Assembly: GCF_900167455.1 (NCBI RefSeq) | Contig: NZ_FUWJ01000013.1 | Coordinates: 62,001-126,000, forward strand | Reading direction: 5' to 3' | DNA: 64,000 nt | Source of the DNA: Enhydrobacter aerosaccus | GTDB lineage: Bacteria > Pseudomonadota > Alphaproteobacteria > Reyranellales > Reyranellaceae | Shown: piece by piece, positions 61,487 to 64,000 of the stretch | Layout: each line of letters begins with the position of its first letter | Numbering within the stretch: position 1 is the stretch's first letter | Made by a program: the position numbers and the translations under genes | The notes under the pieces: generated by a model | Seen by the model: the letters and a program-made list of their open reading frames with translations, nothing else | The model's database searches: none | Told to the model about the DNA's origin: nothing

Positions 61487-63901
61487 TCACAACAACCGCG
61501 GATTTATCGTGACTTCAAACGTTGGCGACGCGACCGACAGAAATCTCTCATTATAATAAGGGTCGGATACTGATTCCCTAGCCCATGTTTGCTGATACCA
61601 ATGCGCCTCGTCAATATCCAGCTTCGGCACCCGAGATTGGGACTCAAAATGAATGAGTTCGGCATAGGGCGTATACACTATCGACAGTCCAAGCCTTTGA
61701 ACTTTCATACAATAATCGGTGTCATTGTAACTGATCGCCAACTCCTCTGAATACCCTCCAACTTCCTGATAAACACTTCGGCGTGTCATCATGCATGCTC
61801 CGGTGACAGCACCAAAATTCCGAACGCCTCCGGTACTAAAGAAGTATCCCGCATCGTCGCGCGGAAACAATCGTCTAACGTGATCTGGGTTGCCACTGTT
61901 GTGAACTACTCCGACATGCTGAGTGGTCAAATCCCTGTAGAGTAGTTTCGGCCCAACCACGCCAACATGAGGCTTTTCGAAATGCTCTAGCATTCTCTCA
62001 ATCCAGTCTGTCGAGAGAATCTCAATATCGTCATTCAGAAGGAGAAGGATGTCGCCGCTAGCGATGGACGCGCCCAAATTCAGTTTTTTAGCTACATTGA
62101 ACTTAGGTTCGCGGAACGTGATTCTTTTACATTGCGCTTGTTCCAACGTTGCGAGCTGCCGATGCGACAGGTCGTCGTTGTCGACCACGACAATCTCAAT
62201 ATTCTTGTAACTCGTCCGATCTCGAATCTGGGCGACACAATTCAGAATCAGATCTAGCGGTTGGTCGTTATGTTGAACAACCTGACCAGCCGTAGGAATA
62301 ACAACAGAAACAAGGGGCTTTTCGCTCGGCTCTACCTTGATTCTGAAGTACTCAAGTTCCTGGTTGCCCGGCGTCACCTGACCCTTTCTGCCTGTGCGGA
62401 GCAACCGACTTTCAAGAGCCGCGACGCCAGCTTGACCTTCAGAGCCTTTGGATTCGCGACCGGCGCAGGTAAAGAGAACCTGATCGACATGACATACACG
62501 CCTCGCAATTTCCGTGAACCGCAGTACAAAATCATAATGGCCAGCGGGCTTGGAACACAAATTGGCTAACGAAATTCTGAAACAGGCGCCATACCCAATG
62601 TAATTAAATGATTCCAAATAGTCCGGACTCCAGGCCGGCTTGAAGAATGACAATATGTCGCTGCCGTTCTGTCGTTCCTCGTCGGCATAAATCAAATCTG
62701 CATTCGGATCACGGTTCAGGAAGCTTGCGAAGCTGTATAATGCTTCTCGGCGTAGCGTATAGCCGGAGCGGAGAAATATGACAAAATCACCGGTCAATTC
62801 CATCCAAGGAATTGTGCTCGCATAACGAACATCCGTCGTGGATCGTTCGACCTTCATACTCGTTGAGCCACATATCCAAACCTGTGAGCAGGCATATATC
62901 TGCTGCTTTATCGAAACTAGCGTTGCCTTCAAATCCGCCTCATTGTCCACATAGATGACCACGGTGAACTTGGGTCGATACAGCATGTTGGTTATGTGGT
63001 CTCGCAATTCGGGCAACTGTTGTTCCACGAGCTTTTGATTGATCTCCTTCCACTTACGATAAGTGAGCTTATCCTCTTGATTTGAGAGGCTCCAAGGAAC
63101 AAAGAGCAGCCACGAAGAAAAAATCGGTACGCGTTCGTCGTCCGGTGTCAGCAGAAACAGCTCAATCTTCTGGATACCAATTGAAAGGGTGACCAGGAGT
63201 TCGAAGCCGCACTCAAGTGGCAACGAGCAGACTCCAACAAAGGCATTCGCGACATCCTCACGAGCCTTTGGATTCCCAGTGTAAGATTCACCTCCGATCT
63301 TGATTTCGACGTTAAGCCGCTTTCCGGTACCAGTATCAATAGCCCAACCAGAGACGAGCATTCGTCGGTTCTCGACTAACTCGAAGCGGCGCCTCTTTGG
63401 CCGATCAATGTGAAAGTAATAGCCACGCGATCCCGATACCTGTGACCGGGTGCGAAAGGAAAATATACGCGCAATAGAGAAGCAAAGAATGGCTTGCCTG
63501 CGCAAAGTCCGCCACTGCCCAGGTGCGTCTTCGGTTTCGACATCAATTACACTTCGACCGAACGGCAGCTCGATCTTGCTTGCAAAGCCGCTGTCGACGG
63601 GAATGGCGCCAAATATTGCCAGTGCTTCTTGCACATCTTGCCTCGGCACTGCTGAGGCTGCGTACTCCGACTTCCCTACTCGAATACGAATCTTTGGTCG
63701 GTGGAGCGTACGCAGGTCTACTGCCCACCCGGAAATCCTAATAGTGGATCGCGCTGTAATCAGCACCTCCACCTTGTCTGGTTCGTCGATGTGGAAGCGT
63801 AAATCGCCCGATTCCACATTCACGGGCGAAGTATCCCCAAGTACCCGTCTCCCATAGGTAACCAAAGACGAGATCATGAATTGGAAACCTCTCTCTGTCA
63901 T
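61487..63901 (-). CDS. Large glycosyltransferase with two N-terminal beta domains
   Basis: An 804-residue protein. Two related domains occupy about 30-135 and 145-260: the pairs FHIDEPDK/FHIDRPKR, RISGWAVD/LVSGWAID and PRQDVQEA/AREDVANA show an internal duplication. A first GT-A domain spans about 305-510 (TVVIYVDNEADLKATLVSIK, YADEERQNGS). The second, a typical GT2, spans about 545-780 with SVVIPTAGQ, IVVVDNDD, LLLNDDIEIL (metal-binding acidic residues) and NDTDYCMKVQRLG. It probably adds two sugars in turn, or polymerises, during surface glycan assembly. It precedes and is coupled to the smaller glycosyltransferase. ATG 63901 or 63877 could be the start. Confidence 0.87.
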   Translation of the reverse strand: MTERGFQFMISSLVTYGRRVLGDTSPVNVESGDLRFHIDEPDKVEVLITARSTIRISGWAVDLRTLHRPKIRIRVGKSEYAASAVPRQDVQEALAIFGAIPVDSGFASKIELPFGRSVIDVETEDAPGQWRTLRRQAILCFSIARIFSFRTRSQVSGSRGYYFHIDRPKRRRFELVENRRMLVSGWAIDTGTGKRLNVEIKIGGESYTGNPKAREDVANAFVGVCSLPLECGFELLVTLSIGIQKIELFLLTPDDERVPIFSSWLLFVPWSLSNQEDKLTYRKWKEINQKLVEQQLPELRDHITNMLYRPKFTVVIYVDNEADLKATLVSIKQQIYACSQVWICGSTSMKVERSTTDVRYASTIPWMELTGDFVIFLRSGYTLRREALYSFASFLNRDPNADLIYADEERQNGSDILSFFKPAWSPDYLESFNYIGYGACFRISLANLCSKPAGHYDFVLRFTEIARRVCHVDQVLFTCAGRESKGSEGQAGVAALESRLLRTGRKGQVTPGNQELEYFRIKVEPSEKPLVSVVIPTAGQVVQHNDQPLDLILNCVAQIRDRTSYKNIEIVVVDNDDLSHRQLATLEQAQCKRITFREPKFNVAKKLNLGASIASGDILLLLNDDIEILSTDWIERMLEHFEKPHVGVVGPKLLYRDLTTQHVGVVHNSGNPDHVRRLFPRDDAGYFFSTGGVRNFGAVTGACMMTRRSVYQEVGGYSEELAISYNDTDYCMKVQRLGLSIVYTPYAELIHFESQSRVPKLDIDEAHWYQQTWARESVSDPYYNERFLSVASPTFEVTINPRLL

Positions 63902-64000
63902 ACGACGACGCCTGCGGACTAATTGACTTCTCTAATGCCGCCAGACTGACCGAGATTAGCGTTACTTCGCAGAGTTTTTACCGCACATCGCTTATTTTCT
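63902..64000. other. Upstream region of the large glycosyltransferase
   Basis: The last 99 bases contain no gene and run out of the window. They probably hold the promoter of the glycosyltransferase operon. Confidence 0.4.

Noticed and set aside
1-64000. CRISPR array or rRNA genes
   Set aside because: No evenly spaced identical repeats and no rRNA-like stretches were seen.

Overview
The window is a G+C-rich chromosomal segment, most likely from an alphaproteobacterium (Hyphomicrobiales- or Rhodospirillales-like). The reasons are codon use, densely packed operons with frequent 4-bp ATGA overlaps, many GTG/TTG starts, a PotABCD/Dpp/FCD-GntR catabolic repertoire, a DUF3775 protein and KpsE/KpsT/KpsM-type polysaccharide export. 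Species cannot be decided from the sequence alone.

Layout. (1) 0-4 kb: an operon for phosphoribosyl/NAD salvage: a phosphoribosyltransferase (cut by the window edge), an aminoglycoside-phosphotransferase-like kinase, nicotinate phosphoribosyltransferase and a PRPP synthetase. (2) 4-10.7 kb: small acidic hypotheticals, a DUF3775 protein, a double winged-helix regulator, a secreted CxxCH haem protein, and a two-gene flavoprotein/[2Fe-2S] pair related to fumarate reductase. (3) 10.9-20.3 kb: TetR-SDR, an MHS-family transporter followed by guanine deaminase, a Tat-exported GMC oxidoreductase, a 14-TM drug exporter and a GH25 lysozyme lipoprotein. (4) 20.3-46.4 kb: an accessory catabolic region with two FCD-type GntR regulators. 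It holds a class III aminotransferase, a PotABCD-type transporter operon running into dimethylformamidase-like alpha and beta subunits plus a second shorter beta paralogue and a transketolase remnant, an OtnK/OtnC/AroE-like operon, a Dpp transporter with an SMP-30 lactonase, and a divergent binding protein-amidase-SDR operon. (5) 46.4-52.4 kb: a scrapyard of broken mobile DNA with an intact tyrosine integrase beside a 3' half of tRNA-Leu(CAA). (6) 52.4-64 kb: visibly more A+T-rich surface-polysaccharide genes (glycosyltransferases, FkbM methyltransferase, ABC-type capsule exporter).

The most interesting structure is in region 4. A near-identical palindrome, TGATATATCA or a one- or two-base variant, stands upstream of the aminotransferase, the PotABCD-amidohydrolase operon, the OtnK operon, the SMP-30/Dpp operon and the divergent dppA-amidase operon. 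This suggests that these dispersed operons form one regulon controlled by a GntR regulator encoded in the window. Together the genes describe uptake of amide or peptide-like compounds by two ABC systems, hydrolysis by a DMFase-like iron enzyme and an amidase, and handling of the acid and amine products by aminotransferase, dehydrogenases, lactonase and the tetronate kinase/aldolase pair. The actual substrate is unknown.

The right-hand part looks like a genomic island: integrase plus att-like tRNA fragment at 50.0-50.2 kb, a composition change, and strain-variable capsule-type genes beyond it. Traces of earlier insertions (IS630, IS66, a second integrase, a second copy of the integrase C-terminal tail, a DppF fragment) show repeated rearrangement between 34 and 52 kb.
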